Origin: Mesorhizobium kowhaii
GTDB lineage: Bacteria > Pseudomonadota > Alphaproteobacteria > Rhizobiales > Rhizobiaceae
Length of the DNA stretch: 64,000 nucleotides
Assembly (NCBI RefSeq): GCF_003253745.1
Contig: NZ_MZXV01000027.1
Span: 186,001 to 250,000, forward strand
Direction of reading: 5' to 3'
Of the stretch, positions 8,737 to 16,579 are shown one piece after another. The stretch's first letter is position 1; every line of letters starts with the position of its first letter. The position numbers and the translations under genes are program-made. The notes under the pieces are model-generated. The model made no database searches and was not told the origin of the DNA. It saw only the letters and a program-made list of their open reading frames with translations.

Positions 8737-9795
8737 CTAACCTATGGTTTTCTCCAGCATGCTCAGCCAGTTGCGATAGGCGATCTTTTCGGTCAGCGCG
8801 CGGCCGAAACCGCGCGCCGCCAGCGCATCGATCAGCTTCGGCAGGCCGGCGACGTCGCCGATGACGGCCGGGATCATGGCGCCGTCGAAATCCGATCCGA
8901 GGCCGACACCGTCTTCGCCCAGCGCCTGCAGCAACGAATCGACATGGCGCACCATGATGTCGAGGTTGGTGTCGGCATTCATGCGGCCATCCTCGCGCAG
9001 GAAACCGGTGGCGAAGTTCAGCCCGACCATGCCGCCGGAGTCGCGGATCGCGCCGAGCTGCCAGTCGGTGAGGTTGCGCGAATGGCCGCAGATCGCGTGC
9101 ACATTGGAATGGGTGGCGACCAGCGGCGCATCGCTAAGCGCGGCGACATCGCGAAAGCCCTTCTCGTTGAGATGCGACAGGTCGATCATGATCTTCAGCT
9201 GGTTGCAGGCCTTGACCAGCGCCTTGCCGGCATCGGTCAGCCCGGGGCCGGTGTCGGGCGAGGACGGAAAGCGGAACGGCACGCCGTGGCCGAAGGCGTT
9301 CGGCCGGCTCCAGACGATGCCGAGCGAGCGCAGGCCGGCGGCATGCAGCACGTCGAGCATGGTGAGCTCGGGATCGATCGCCTCGACCCCTTCGATGTGG
9401 AACACCGCCGCGATCGAGCCTCGCGCCATGGCGTTGCGCACATCGCCGGCACTGCGGCAGACGGTGAGCGCGCCGGCTCGTTCCAGCCTGAACAGGATCG
9501 AGGCCATCGCGATCGTCGAGGTCAGCGCATCGGCACGCGGAACCTCGGGCGGCAGCGGCTCGGCAGCGCTCGGCGCCAGCGGCACGGCGCTGCGCCTGGA
9601 TTTCTCGACAGGCGGCGGAAAGATGGCGAACATGCCGCCGGCAAAGCCACCGGCCTTCGCGCGCGGAAGGTCGATATGGCCGCCCGATTTCCCCTCGAGG
9701 AACAGCTTTTCGACATCTGTGTCTTTGGACTGGTAGAGTCTGAGCAGCGTGTCGTTGTGGCCGTCGAAGACGGGAACGAGGTCGGTTTCGGTCAT
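8737..9795 (-). CDS. Membrane dipeptidase (M19, renal-dipeptidase family)
   Basis: A 352-residue zinc amidohydrolase of family M19. The N-terminal metal motif FDGHND (residues 9-14), SNVHAICGHSRNLTD with its downstream histidine, and GLGSDFDGA near the C-terminus are the expected metal and active-site blocks. Bacterial members often lack membrane anchors, and no signal peptide is seen here. Homologs of this family occur next to dimethylglycine/sarcosine catabolic genes in pseudomonads, where their substrate is unclear. The gene is convergent with the oxidoreductase operon (6 bp between stops), which again points to a methylated-amine context. Confidence 0.9.
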   Translation of the reverse strand: MTETDLVPVFDGHNDTLLRLYQSKDTDVEKLFLEGKSGGHIDLPRAKAGGFAGGMFAIFPPPVEKSRRSAVPLAPSAAEPLPPEVPRADALTSTIAMASILFRLERAGALTVCRSAGDVRNAMARGSIAAVFHIEGVEAIDPELTMLDVLHAAGLRSLGIVWSRPNAFGHGVPFRFPSSPDTGPGLTDAGKALVKACNQLKIMIDLSHLNEKGFRDVAALSDAPLVATHSNVHAICGHSRNLTDWQLGAIRDSGGMVGLNFATGFLREDGRMNADTNLDIMVRHVDSLLQALGEDGVGLGSDFDGAMIPAVIGDVAGLPKLIDALAARGFGRALTEKIAYRNWLSMLEKTIG

Positions 9796-9946
9796 TGGGG
9801 ATCATTCGGTTCGTTTGTCGGCGCGGTGGCTGCGATATATCATATCCACTTAGGCAAGATGCGCTACCCGTGCAAATGCCAAAGCCATCCCAGCGGGATG
9901 ACAGCCTGATGTCGCGCTATTCCGATCGACGAAATGCCGGCCGATC

Positions 9947-10246
9947 CTACTGCTTCAGCACGTCGGCCCATTCGTGATGGCGGCGGAACTGGGCGTTGGC
10001 GAACGGGCAAAGCGGGATGATCTTCTTGCCCGCCGCGCGCGCATCCTCGACGGCGCGGGTGACGAGCCGAAGCCCGGCACCCTGGCCGCGAAAGACGTCC
10101 GGCACTTCTGTATGGTCGATGATGATCTGGTGCTCGCCGATCTTGGTGAAGGTCATCTCGGCCTCGGCGCCATCAGGCCCGCGCAGGACATAGCGACCCT
10201 TGGAACCGCGATCTTCCAGTTCGATTTCAGGCAGTTGGTCCGGCAT
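9947..10246 (-). CDS. Small GNAT-family N-acetyltransferase (NATD1-like)
   Basis: A 99-residue single-domain acetyltransferase of the short NATD1/YjdJ type. The acetyl-CoA-binding region is VPDVFRGQGAGLRLVTRAVEDAR (about residues 48-70), and the C-terminal PLCPFANAQFRRHHE segment is typical of this subfamily. It starts 2 bp after the esterase stop and is the last gene of the dioxygenase-esterase-GNAT unit. The acceptor is unknown. Confidence 0.88.
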   Translation of the reverse strand: MPDQLPEIELEDRGSKGRYVLRGPDGAEAEMTFTKIGEHQIIIDHTEVPDVFRGQGAGLRLVTRAVEDARAAGKKIIPLCPFANAQFRRHHEWADVLKQ

Positions 10247-10248
10247 CG

Positions 10249-10869
10249 CTATACTCCCTGGGTGGCACCGGCAAAGAGACGCCGTGCCGCCTCGATCTCG
10301 TTTGGCCGCACCTCGTGCCCGCCATCATGCCACTCCACTGTGACATCGGCGCCGTCGGCACGCAAATAGGCTTCGAGCCGCGTGGTCAGGTTCGGCGGGC
10401 AGATCGGATCGCGCCTGCCGGCGGTCACGAGAATATGACGGCCGGCAAGGCTGCCGTTGATCTCAGGTTCGAACGGGATCAGCGGATGCATCAGCACCGT
10501 GGCATCGAACACTGCCGGCGCGGCAAACACCACCGAGGCCAGGATGTTGGCGCCGTTGGAATAGCCAAGACCGAACACGGCCGACGGCTTCGCCGCCTCG
10601 ATGTGCGCCTTGACGTAACCGGCCATCTTGTCCGTCGCCCGCGCCAGATCGTCCATGTCGTAGACACCCTCGCCGGTGCGGCGGAAGAAGCGCGCCGCAC
10701 CTTGTTCCGCCACATCGCCGCGCGGTGAAATGATGGTTGCCTGGGGCGCGAGATCGCGCCCCAGCGACAGAAGCTGGTTCTCATCGGCCCCCGTGCCATG
10801 GAAGACGAAGAGCAGAGGACCGCCCGGCGAACCGGGCAGCACCTTGTGGATGTAAGCGTCCTTGCTCAT
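10249..10869 (-). CDS. Alpha/beta hydrolase (MhqD/phospholipase-carboxylesterase-like)
   Basis: A 206-residue alpha/beta hydrolase. The nucleophile elbow is GYSNG, preceded by the FHGTGADENQLL oxyanion region; the acid is in AGRRDPICP and the histidine in DGGHEV, completing a Ser-Asp-His triad. It resembles MhqD, the esterase encoded with the MhqO ring-cleaving dioxygenase in quinone-resistance operons of Firmicutes. Here it follows the dioxygenase gene by 4 bp and precedes the GNAT gene by 2 bp, the same dioxygenase-esterase pairing. Hydrolysis of an aromatic ring-fission or carboxylic ester product is likely; the natural substrate is unknown. Confidence 0.88.
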   Translation of the reverse strand: MSKDAYIHKVLPGSPGGPLLFVFHGTGADENQLLSLGRDLAPQATIISPRGDVAEQGAARFFRRTGEGVYDMDDLARATDKMAGYVKAHIEAAKPSAVFGLGYSNGANILASVVFAAPAVFDATVLMHPLIPFEPEINGSLAGRHILVTAGRRDPICPPNLTTRLEAYLRADGADVTVEWHDGGHEVRPNEIEAARRLFAGATQGV

Positions 10870-10873
10870 GATC

Positions 10874-11806
10874 TCAGCCTTCCAGCTTCTGCAGATGCTG
10901 TTCGAGATAGGGCCGCAGGTGCTGATGCTGCGTCGGCAGCTTCAGCGCCTCGCCGAGATGAGCAGTATCCTCATCGCGGTCGAAACCCGGCTCGTTGGTG
11001 GCGACCTCGAACAACACGCCACCCGGCGTGCGGAAATAGATCGCCCAGAAATAGTCGCGGTCGATCACCGGCGTCACCCCATAGCCGGTGTCCATCAACG
11101 CCTTGCGCACTTCGAGCTGCTTGGCGCGGTTCTCGACGGCGAAGGCGACATGGTGGACGGAGCCGGCGCCGAGATCGGCGAAGGCCGCGGTCGGCAGCGA
11201 TTCGATGTCGACGACATCGGCGCCATTGCCGTTCTTCACCGCCAGTCGCCTGACGTTGCCTGACTTTTCGATTTCCTCGTAACCCATGAACTTCAGCAGC
11301 TCCCCAGTGGCGCCGCCATCCTTCAGCCGCAGCGACACCGAGTGAAAGCCGCGGATCGCCTCATCGGTGGGAATGCCGCCCTTGGCCCACGGCGCTCTGC
11401 TGTCGGCCTTGTCCTCGACCAGGGCGAAACCATCGCCGTCCGGACCGGCAAAGGCCAGGCGCTTCTCGCCGAATGTCTCTTCGCGCGACAGGCCAGAGAC
11501 GCCCTCATCGGCGAAACGCTTTTCCCAATAGGCGAGCGTGCCTTCCGGCACCGAATAGACCGTGGTGCCGACTTCGCCGACGCCATGACGGCCCTTGCCA
11601 ATGTCGGGAAACGGAAAATAGGTCATCACCGAACCGGGCGTGCCGGCCTCGTCGCCATAGTAGAGGTGGTAGACGTCAGGCGCGTCGAAATTGACGGTCT
11701 TCTTGACCCGGCGCTGGCCGAGCTTTTTGGTGAAGAACTCATTGTTCTGGCGGGCATCCCTGGCCATCGAGGTGACGTGATGCAGGCCCTTGATCTGGTC
11801 GAGCAT
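10874..11806 (-). CDS. Ring-cleaving dioxygenase, VOC fold (MhqO-like)
   Basis: A 310-residue protein with two vicinal-oxygen-chelate modules. Metal-ligand candidates are the His in GLHHVTSM, the His in GSVHHVAFAV and the Glu in GGVLFEVATNEPG. Proteins of this family (MhqO, LinE-like) open hydroquinone-type rings and help cells tolerate quinones. The reading frame is open to 12073, but I start at 11806 (MLDQIKG) because AAGGAGC lies at the right distance and the family N-terminus is G-hHVT. It heads an operon with the esterase and GNAT genes and faces away from the hydrolase at 12033. A palindrome at 11920-11946 may be the operator. Confidence 0.9.
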   Translation of the reverse strand: MLDQIKGLHHVTSMARDARQNNEFFTKKLGQRRVKKTVNFDAPDVYHLYYGDEAGTPGSVMTYFPFPDIGKGRHGVGEVGTTVYSVPEGTLAYWEKRFADEGVSGLSREETFGEKRLAFAGPDGDGFALVEDKADSRAPWAKGGIPTDEAIRGFHSVSLRLKDGGATGELLKFMGYEEIEKSGNVRRLAVKNGNGADVVDIESLPTAAFADLGAGSVHHVAFAVENRAKQLEVRKALMDTGYGVTPVIDRDYFWAIYFRTPGGVLFEVATNEPGFDRDEDTAHLGEALKLPTQHQHLRPYLEQHLQKLEG

Positions 11807-11919
11807 TGTCTTGCTCCTTCCCTTGGTGCTTGTGCGGCCCTTGCCGCTGTCCACGCCAATATGAGGACGCGACCGCTTGCGGCAAAGGCGGCAAACACAG
11901 AATGGACTGTGCTGCATAA

Positions 11920-11946
11920 GTGAACAACACAAAGAGCTTTGTTCAC
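11920..11946. promoter_or_regulatory. Inverted repeat in divergent promoter region
   Basis: Perfect 8-bp arms GTGAACAA (11920-11927) and TTGTTCAC (11939-11946) are separated by 11 nt. The site lies between the divergent dioxygenase operon and the phosphonate-monoester-hydrolase-like gene. No regulator gene is adjacent, so the binding protein is unknown. Confidence 0.5.
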
Positions 11947-12032
11947 CAGTTGGCCAACATGTCAGGCTTGCGCCATCGCCGGAATTCGGTTCCATGAGCG
12001 GCGTTCGACCATGCAGGGATAGGGTATCGCGA

Positions 12033-13601
12033 GTGACCGGAAAAGCCAGGCGCCCGAATGTTCTTCTGATCACATGCGACCAATGGCGCGGTGATTGCCT
12101 GTCGGCAGCAGGCCATCCGGTGGTGAAGACGCCGAATGCCGACGCGCTGGCCGCCGAAGGCGTGCTGTTCAGACAGCACTACGGTGGCGCGGCACCTTGC
12201 TCGCCGGGCCGCGCCTGCCTCTACACCGGCCTCTACCAGATGAACAACCGCGTCTGCCGCAACGGCACGCCGCTCGACGCCCGTCACGACAACATCGCGC
12301 TTCATGCCCGCAGCCTCGGCTATGATCCTACGCTGTTCGGCTACACCGACGTATCGCTCGACCCGCGCCTTCTGGCGCCGGGCGACCCACGGCTGCAAAG
12401 CTATGAGGGCGTGCTGCCTGGGTTCACGGTGCGCCAGTTGCTGCCCGAGCATCAGAAGCAATGGCTGTCCTGGCTCAAGCAACGGGGCATCGATGCCAGC
12501 GCCGGATCTCCCGACATCCATCGCCCTGTGGACAACGGCGACACGGCCAACGCTACCGTTAGCAGAGCACCGCCCGTTTACGCGAAGGACGAAACCCCGG
12601 CGGCCTTCCTGACCGGCGAATTCACGCGCTGGCTCGGCGAGCAGGAGCAAGCCACGCCATGGTTCGCCCATCTTTCCCTCATCAGCCCGCACCCGCCCTT
12701 CATCGTGCCGGAGCCATACAACACACTGTATGATCCAGCCGACGGTGCCGCCTTCCGCCGTGCTGCGAGCTGGCAGGCCGAGGCAGAGAGCCATCCCTAT
12801 CTCGCCTATGATCTCGGCCAGCAGAAGCAGGCCAAGTTCCGTCCTGGCTCCAGCGGCAAGGTGCATGATTGGAGCGATGACGACTTCCGCCGCATCCGCG
12901 CGATCTACTACGGCATGATATCGGAGGTCGACGCGCAGCTCGGCCGCATCTGGCAAGCGGTCAAGGCAGCGGGCGCGTGGGATGACACCATCATCGTGCT
13001 GACCTCCGACCACGCCGAGATGATGGGCGACCATTTCATGCTGGGCAAGGGCGGCTACTTCGACGGCAGCTACCACATTCCGCTGATCATCCGCGACCCG
13101 CGTCACGGCAAGGTTGCCGGCAGCAGCGTCGATTGGTTCACTGAAGCGGTGGACATTTTGCCGACGCTTCTCGACCTGCTCGGCGAAGCCCCACAACCGC
13201 ATCTCGACGGATACTCGCTGAAGCCGTTCCTGAGTGGCGGGAGCCCTGCGGGCTGGCGCGATGCCGCCCATTGGGAGTTCGATTTCCGCTCGATTGCCGA
13301 GGGTGAAGCCGAACGCCATTTCAGCATCGCCTCACGCCAGTGCAATCTCGCCGTCATCCGCACGGAGAAATTCAAATACGTGCATTTCGGCGGCGGCCTG
13401 CCCCCACTGCTGTTCGACCTGGAAAGCGATCCGGGCGAGTTGAACAATCTCGCCGCTGATCCGGCCCATATGGCCGTGCGCCTGGAGTTCGCCGAAAGGC
13501 TGCTTGCATGGCGAGCCGAACATCTCGACCAGTCGCTGGCATTGGCCGAACTGACCGAGCATGGCGTTGCCGGCCATGTCAGCAGGGGAGCAAGGCAATA
13601 A
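12033..13601 (+). CDS. Phosphonate monoester hydrolase / sulfatase-superfamily enzyme
   Basis: A 522-residue member of the alkaline phosphatase/arylsulfatase superfamily, most like rhizobial phosphonate monoester hydrolases (PMH), which cleave phosphonate and phosphate mono- and diesters. PNVLLITCDQWRGD supplies the first metal ligands, APCSPGR contains the C-x-P-x-R signature whose Cys becomes formylglycine, and LTSDHAEMMGDH supplies later ligands. The C-terminal segment FKYVHFGGGLPPLLFDL matches the PMH ending. I prefer the GTG at 12033 (VTGKARRPNVLL), which fits the family N-terminus and has AGGG-rich sequence upstream; ATG 11994 is also in frame. There is no signal peptide. Confidence 0.85.
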   Translation: MTGKARRPNVLLITCDQWRGDCLSAAGHPVVKTPNADALAAEGVLFRQHYGGAAPCSPGRACLYTGLYQMNNRVCRNGTPLDARHDNIALHARSLGYDPTLFGYTDVSLDPRLLAPGDPRLQSYEGVLPGFTVRQLLPEHQKQWLSWLKQRGIDASAGSPDIHRPVDNGDTANATVSRAPPVYAKDETPAAFLTGEFTRWLGEQEQATPWFAHLSLISPHPPFIVPEPYNTLYDPADGAAFRRAASWQAEAESHPYLAYDLGQQKQAKFRPGSSGKVHDWSDDDFRRIRAIYYGMISEVDAQLGRIWQAVKAAGAWDDTIIVLTSDHAEMMGDHFMLGKGGYFDGSYHIPLIIRDPRHGKVAGSSVDWFTEAVDILPTLLDLLGEAPQPHLDGYSLKPFLSGGSPAGWRDAAHWEFDFRSIAEGEAERHFSIASRQCNLAVIRTEKFKYVHFGGGLPPLLFDLESDPGELNNLAADPAHMAVRLEFAERLLAWRAEHLDQSLALAELTEHGVAGHVSRGARQ

Positions 13602-13626
13602 GGCAGTAGGCCTGGAATGCGCCGCA

Positions 13627-13682
13627 CCCTACTGCCCTACTGCCCTACTGCCCTACTGCCCTACTGCCCTACTGCCCTACTG
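13627..13682. repeat. Seven perfect copies of the 8-bp repeat CCCTACTG
   Basis: An exact tandem array of 7 x 8 bp lies between the stops of the convergent hydrolase and PRC-barrel genes. GGCAGTAGG at 13602-13610 is the reverse complement of the repeat and could fold back on any unit, giving a 9-bp stem. Copy number is likely variable between strains. Confidence 0.97.
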
Positions 13683-13686
13683 CTTC

Positions 13687-15018
13687 CTACCGCACGATCA
13701 TTCGCTGCTGGTCGCGCTTCTCGGCATAGCTGCCCTTGTCGTAAGCAGTTTGAGCCTCGAGCTGTTCCTTGGTGAAGGTCGTGTACAGGTACTTCTTGCC
13801 ATCCTTGTCGGTCATGAATTTGAGATTATCCATGCCAACCGCGACTTCCTTCTCGCCAATGCCGAGGAAACCGCCGACATCGACGATCACCGCGTCGGTC
13901 TTGCTGTCGGGCGCCAGGACGACGTCGCCGATTTCGCCGACCTTGACGTCATTGGCGCCGTAGACCGTCGTGCCCTTCAGGTCATCGCCTCGGATTTCGC
14001 CAACCGGCATCTCGGTCAGCGTCGACTTGTCGATAGCCGCCGTCTGAGTTTGGTCCGGGGCCGAGGCATCGGGTGTCGTAGCCTCCGCCGTCTTGTCCGC
14101 CGGAGTGACAGCAGGAGCCGTGGTGTCGGTCGGTGCAGCCGCCGGCGCCGTTGCCGCCGGCTCATTGGACGCTGTCGTAGCGGGCACCGGATCATAGGCC
14201 TTGCGATCGAAATCCGGCTGCGCCTGCAGTTCCTCCTTGGTGGTCTGGGCTACGAGCCAGCGGTCGCCGTTCTTCTCGGCCCACTGGGCCTTGCCGAACT
14301 CATAGGCGACATTCTTGGCGCCAAGGCCAAGGAAGCCACCGACGCCGATGATCAGCGACTCGGCCTTGCCTTCCTTCGTCAGAACGATGTCGTTGACGCT
14401 GCCGATGTTCTGCGCGTCATCGCCGGTGCCGTTGTAGACGGTTTCGCCGATGATGTTGGTGGCGAGATTGCCGTCAGCACGCTTTACCGGTTCGGCCGGA
14501 GCAGCATTCATGTCGACGGGTGTCTGCGCGGTGTCAGCCGGCGCGGAAGCTGACGGGGCCTGTGCACCCGCCGATGCGGCCGGTGCTGGAGCCGGCGCAT
14601 AGGGCTTGCTGTCGAACTCCGGGCGCGCCGTCAGCTCGTCCTTGGTCGTCTGGGCAACCAGCCAGCGGTCGCCGTTCTTTTCGGCCCATTGCAGCTTGTC
14701 GTAGTCGAAAGCGACATTCTTCGCTCCGACACCCAGAAAACCGCCAACGCCGATGACGACGGACTTGGCCTGGCCTTCCTTGTCGAAGACGACATCGCTG
14801 ACCTTGCCGATGTTCTCGGCGTCATCGCCGGTGCCGTTGTAGACGGATTCACCGATGATGTTGGTGACGATGCTGCCTTCGGCGCTCGACACCGGAGTGG
14901 CGGCTAGCTCCTGGACGGCAGGGGTCTGCGCGGGCGCCGGGGTTGTCGCACTCTGCGCATAGGCCCCGGTCGCGACCAGCGCTGCGAGAGCGGTCGTGGC
15001 TAAGAGGTTGCGGGTCAT
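13687..15018 (-). CDS. Exported protein with three PRC-barrel domains
   Basis: A 443-residue protein with an N-terminal signal peptide (cut near AYAQ) and three PRC-barrel repeats at about residues 45-130, 185-270 and 340-425, joined by long Ala/Pro/Thr-rich linkers. Each repeat carries a version of GESVYNGTGDDAENIGKVSD, VIGVGGFLGVGAKNVA and GDRWLVAQTTKDEL; repeats 1 and 2 are nearly identical, so they arose by recent duplication. PRC barrels mediate protein or RNA contacts; rhizobial exported forms of this type are common but poorly understood. A perfect EcfG-type promoter at 15105-15129 puts it in the general stress regulon. Confidence 0.9.
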   Translation of the reverse strand: MTRNLLATTALAALVATGAYAQSATTPAPAQTPAVQELAATPVSSAEGSIVTNIIGESVYNGTGDDAENIGKVSDVVFDKEGQAKSVVIGVGGFLGVGAKNVAFDYDKLQWAEKNGDRWLVAQTTKDELTARPEFDSKPYAPAPAPAASAGAQAPSASAPADTAQTPVDMNAAPAEPVKRADGNLATNIIGETVYNGTGDDAQNIGSVNDIVLTKEGKAESLIIGVGGFLGLGAKNVAYEFGKAQWAEKNGDRWLVAQTTKEELQAQPDFDRKAYDPVPATTASNEPAATAPAAAPTDTTAPAVTPADKTAEATTPDASAPDQTQTAAIDKSTLTEMPVGEIRGDDLKGTTVYGANDVKVGEIGDVVLAPDSKTDAVIVDVGGFLGIGEKEVAVGMDNLKFMTDKDGKKYLYTTFTKEQLEAQTAYDKGSYAEKRDQQRMIVR

Positions 15019-15104
15019 GATGGTCTCTCCTCGTGCGTGATTTCGTGCGTGCCGCGCCCGGTTGAACCGTCGCTGTGGGAGATCGGACGCTGCACGTTCT
15101 TCAC

Positions 15105-15129
15105 AACGTCGTGATCATGCTGTTGTTCC
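15105..15129 (-). promoter_or_regulatory. EcfG-type promoter for the PRC-barrel gene
   Basis: On the minus strand the sequence reads GGAAC-N16-CGTT, an exact match to the alphaproteobacterial general-stress sigma consensus. The -10 element ends 87 nt before the start codon at 15018. Confidence 0.85.
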
Positions 15130-15219
15130 GACAAAAACGCCGTGCGTCCGTGGCGAAAACCAGGAAGCGGGAAGCGTGGTGGCTGTAGACTACGCCGGCG
15201 ATTTCGCTGCCCTCAAAAC

Positions 15220-15244
15220 GGAACCTTTGCCGCTTCGTCACGTT
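15220..15244 (+). promoter_or_regulatory. EcfG-type promoter for the lipid-kinase gene
   Basis: GGAAC (15220-15224), 16 nt, CGTT (15241-15244). It lies 56 nt before the ATG at 15301 and points away from the EcfG promoter of the PRC-barrel gene, giving a divergent stress-controlled pair. Confidence 0.83.
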
Positions 15245-15300
15245 TCAGCCTGTGGCTGGGTTTGTTCCGGCCAGATTGCGATGGAATGACGGAGCGGGGC

Positions 15301-16221
15301 ATGAAATTTGCTGCGGTGCTGAACAGCGACGGCGGCACCTTGCGCACCACGGACATCGCCGCTTTTTCCGACAGGATGCGTCAGACCCTGGAGACGGCAG
15401 GCCACTCCCTTAGCATTGATGTTGTTGCCGGCAAGGACGTGGTGGAGACGCTCGATGGCGCTGCATCGCGCCGCTCCGTCGATGTCGTGCTGGCCGGCGG
15501 CGGCGACGGAACCATTTCTGCCGCAGCCGCTCGGCTGATGGGCACCAGGAAGGCGCTTGCCATATTACCGGCCGGCACAATGAATCTGTTCGCACGCGGA
15601 CTGGGTATTCCGCAGTCCCTCGATGCCGCGCTGAAATCCTTCGCCGACGGTGAAATCATCGCGGTCGACATGGCCACGGCCAACGGCCGGCCCTTCGTTC
15701 ATCAGTTCTCGATCGGCATGCATGCGCAGATGGTGCAACTGCGCCAAAAAATGGAATTCGGGTCGCGTATGGGAAAGATCCGCGCCTCGGCCAAGGCGGC
15801 TTGGGCAACGATCAACAATCCACCGGCGATGAAGGTGACGCTCAGCATCGGCAACGCCGAGATAGCGGCCCGCATCACCGGCATCGGCGTCACCAACAAT
15901 TTGTTCGGCGAAGGCCACCTGCCTTACGCCGACAACCCGGCGGGCGGCGTGCTTGGCGTTTATGTCACGGTGGCGCAACAGCGTGCCGAACTGGTCAAAT
16001 TCTTCTTCAACATGGCGCGCGGCAAGTGGCGCGACAACGAACACGTGGAAATCCATCAGGCTGACCGAACGGTCCTGAAAATCCATTCGGGCAGCAGGAG
16101 GTTCCGCGCCGTCATGGACGGTGAACTGGTCAGGCTCGACCGTGAGACAACGATCGAAATCCGGCCCGGCGCGCTGAATGTCCTGGTGCCGGCCAGCATC
16201 GCAGAGGCGAAGGCTGCCTGA
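15301..16221 (+). CDS. Diacylglycerol/lipid kinase family protein
   Basis: A 306-residue kinase of the DAGK catalytic (YegS/sphingosine-kinase-like) superfamily, which phosphorylates a lipid hydroxyl with ATP. The nucleotide-binding loop LAGGGDGTISAAAARL and the following LAILPAGTMNLFARGLGIP block are diagnostic. The C-terminal beta domain ends with FRAVMDGELVRLD. I start at 15301 (MKFAAVLNSDGG) because GGAG lies 7 nt upstream and the family N-terminus begins here; ATG 15286 is in frame. A perfect EcfG promoter precedes it, so it is likely induced in the general stress response, perhaps to remodel membrane lipids. Confidence 0.9.
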   Translation: MKFAAVLNSDGGTLRTTDIAAFSDRMRQTLETAGHSLSIDVVAGKDVVETLDGAASRRSVDVVLAGGGDGTISAAAARLMGTRKALAILPAGTMNLFARGLGIPQSLDAALKSFADGEIIAVDMATANGRPFVHQFSIGMHAQMVQLRQKMEFGSRMGKIRASAKAAWATINNPPAMKVTLSIGNAEIAARITGIGVTNNLFGEGHLPYADNPAGGVLGVYVTVAQQRAELVKFFFNMARGKWRDNEHVEIHQADRTVLKIHSGSRRFRAVMDGELVRLDRETTIEIRPGALNVLVPASIAEAKAA

Positions 16222-16250
16222 TGCGATCTCGAACGATGAAGGCCGAAAAT

Positions 16251-16424
16251 CTAGCCGCCTGGCGAGCTTCCTTGCTCTGTCGCCGGCGTCTTGGCCAATT
16301 CACCATAGATTTCGGCGATGCCCCAGGCAACGAAGGCCAGAAGCAGCGCGGCAATCAGGATACGCAAGCCGTGCCAGCCCCACCGCCCCTGACGCGCTTT
16401 GTTTTCGGGAATGATCTTGACCAT
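16251..16424 (-). CDS. 57-aa single-pass membrane protein, stress-regulated
   Basis: The short reading frame begins MVKIIPENKARQGRWGWHG and has one strong membrane helix (about residues 20-40, RILIAALLLAFVAWGIAEIY) and a short polar tail. AAGGG sits 7 nt before the ATG, and an exact EcfG-type promoter lies upstream at 16482-16506. Together these make a convincing gene despite its size. It is convergent with the lipid kinase (29 bp between stops). I do not recognise the family. Confidence 0.78.
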   Translation of the reverse strand: MVKIIPENKARQGRWGWHGLRILIAALLLAFVAWGIAEIYGELAKTPATEQGSSPGG

Positions 16425-16481
16425 GGTCGGCCCTTGTCTCGTTTTACGCCAACTGGCGCGCTCGACAAAACACAGTCGGGT

Positions 16482-16506
16482 AACGGTTCCTCGCTAGGAT
16501 GGTTCC
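16482..16506 (-). promoter_or_regulatory. EcfG-type promoter for the 57-aa membrane protein
   Basis: On the minus strand: GGAAC (16506-16502), 16 nt, CGTT (16485-16482), ending 58 nt before the start at 16424. Confidence 0.83.
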
Positions 16507-16579
16507 GGGGAAGCCGGCTGGTCATGAGCCGGCAGATGCGTGAAGCGGCGAAGGCCGGGACGGGCCATTGGGGACTTGG

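Noticed and set aside
13627..13682. CRISPR-like array
   Set aside because: The units are 8 bp with no spacers; it is a simple tandem repeat, and no cas genes are present.
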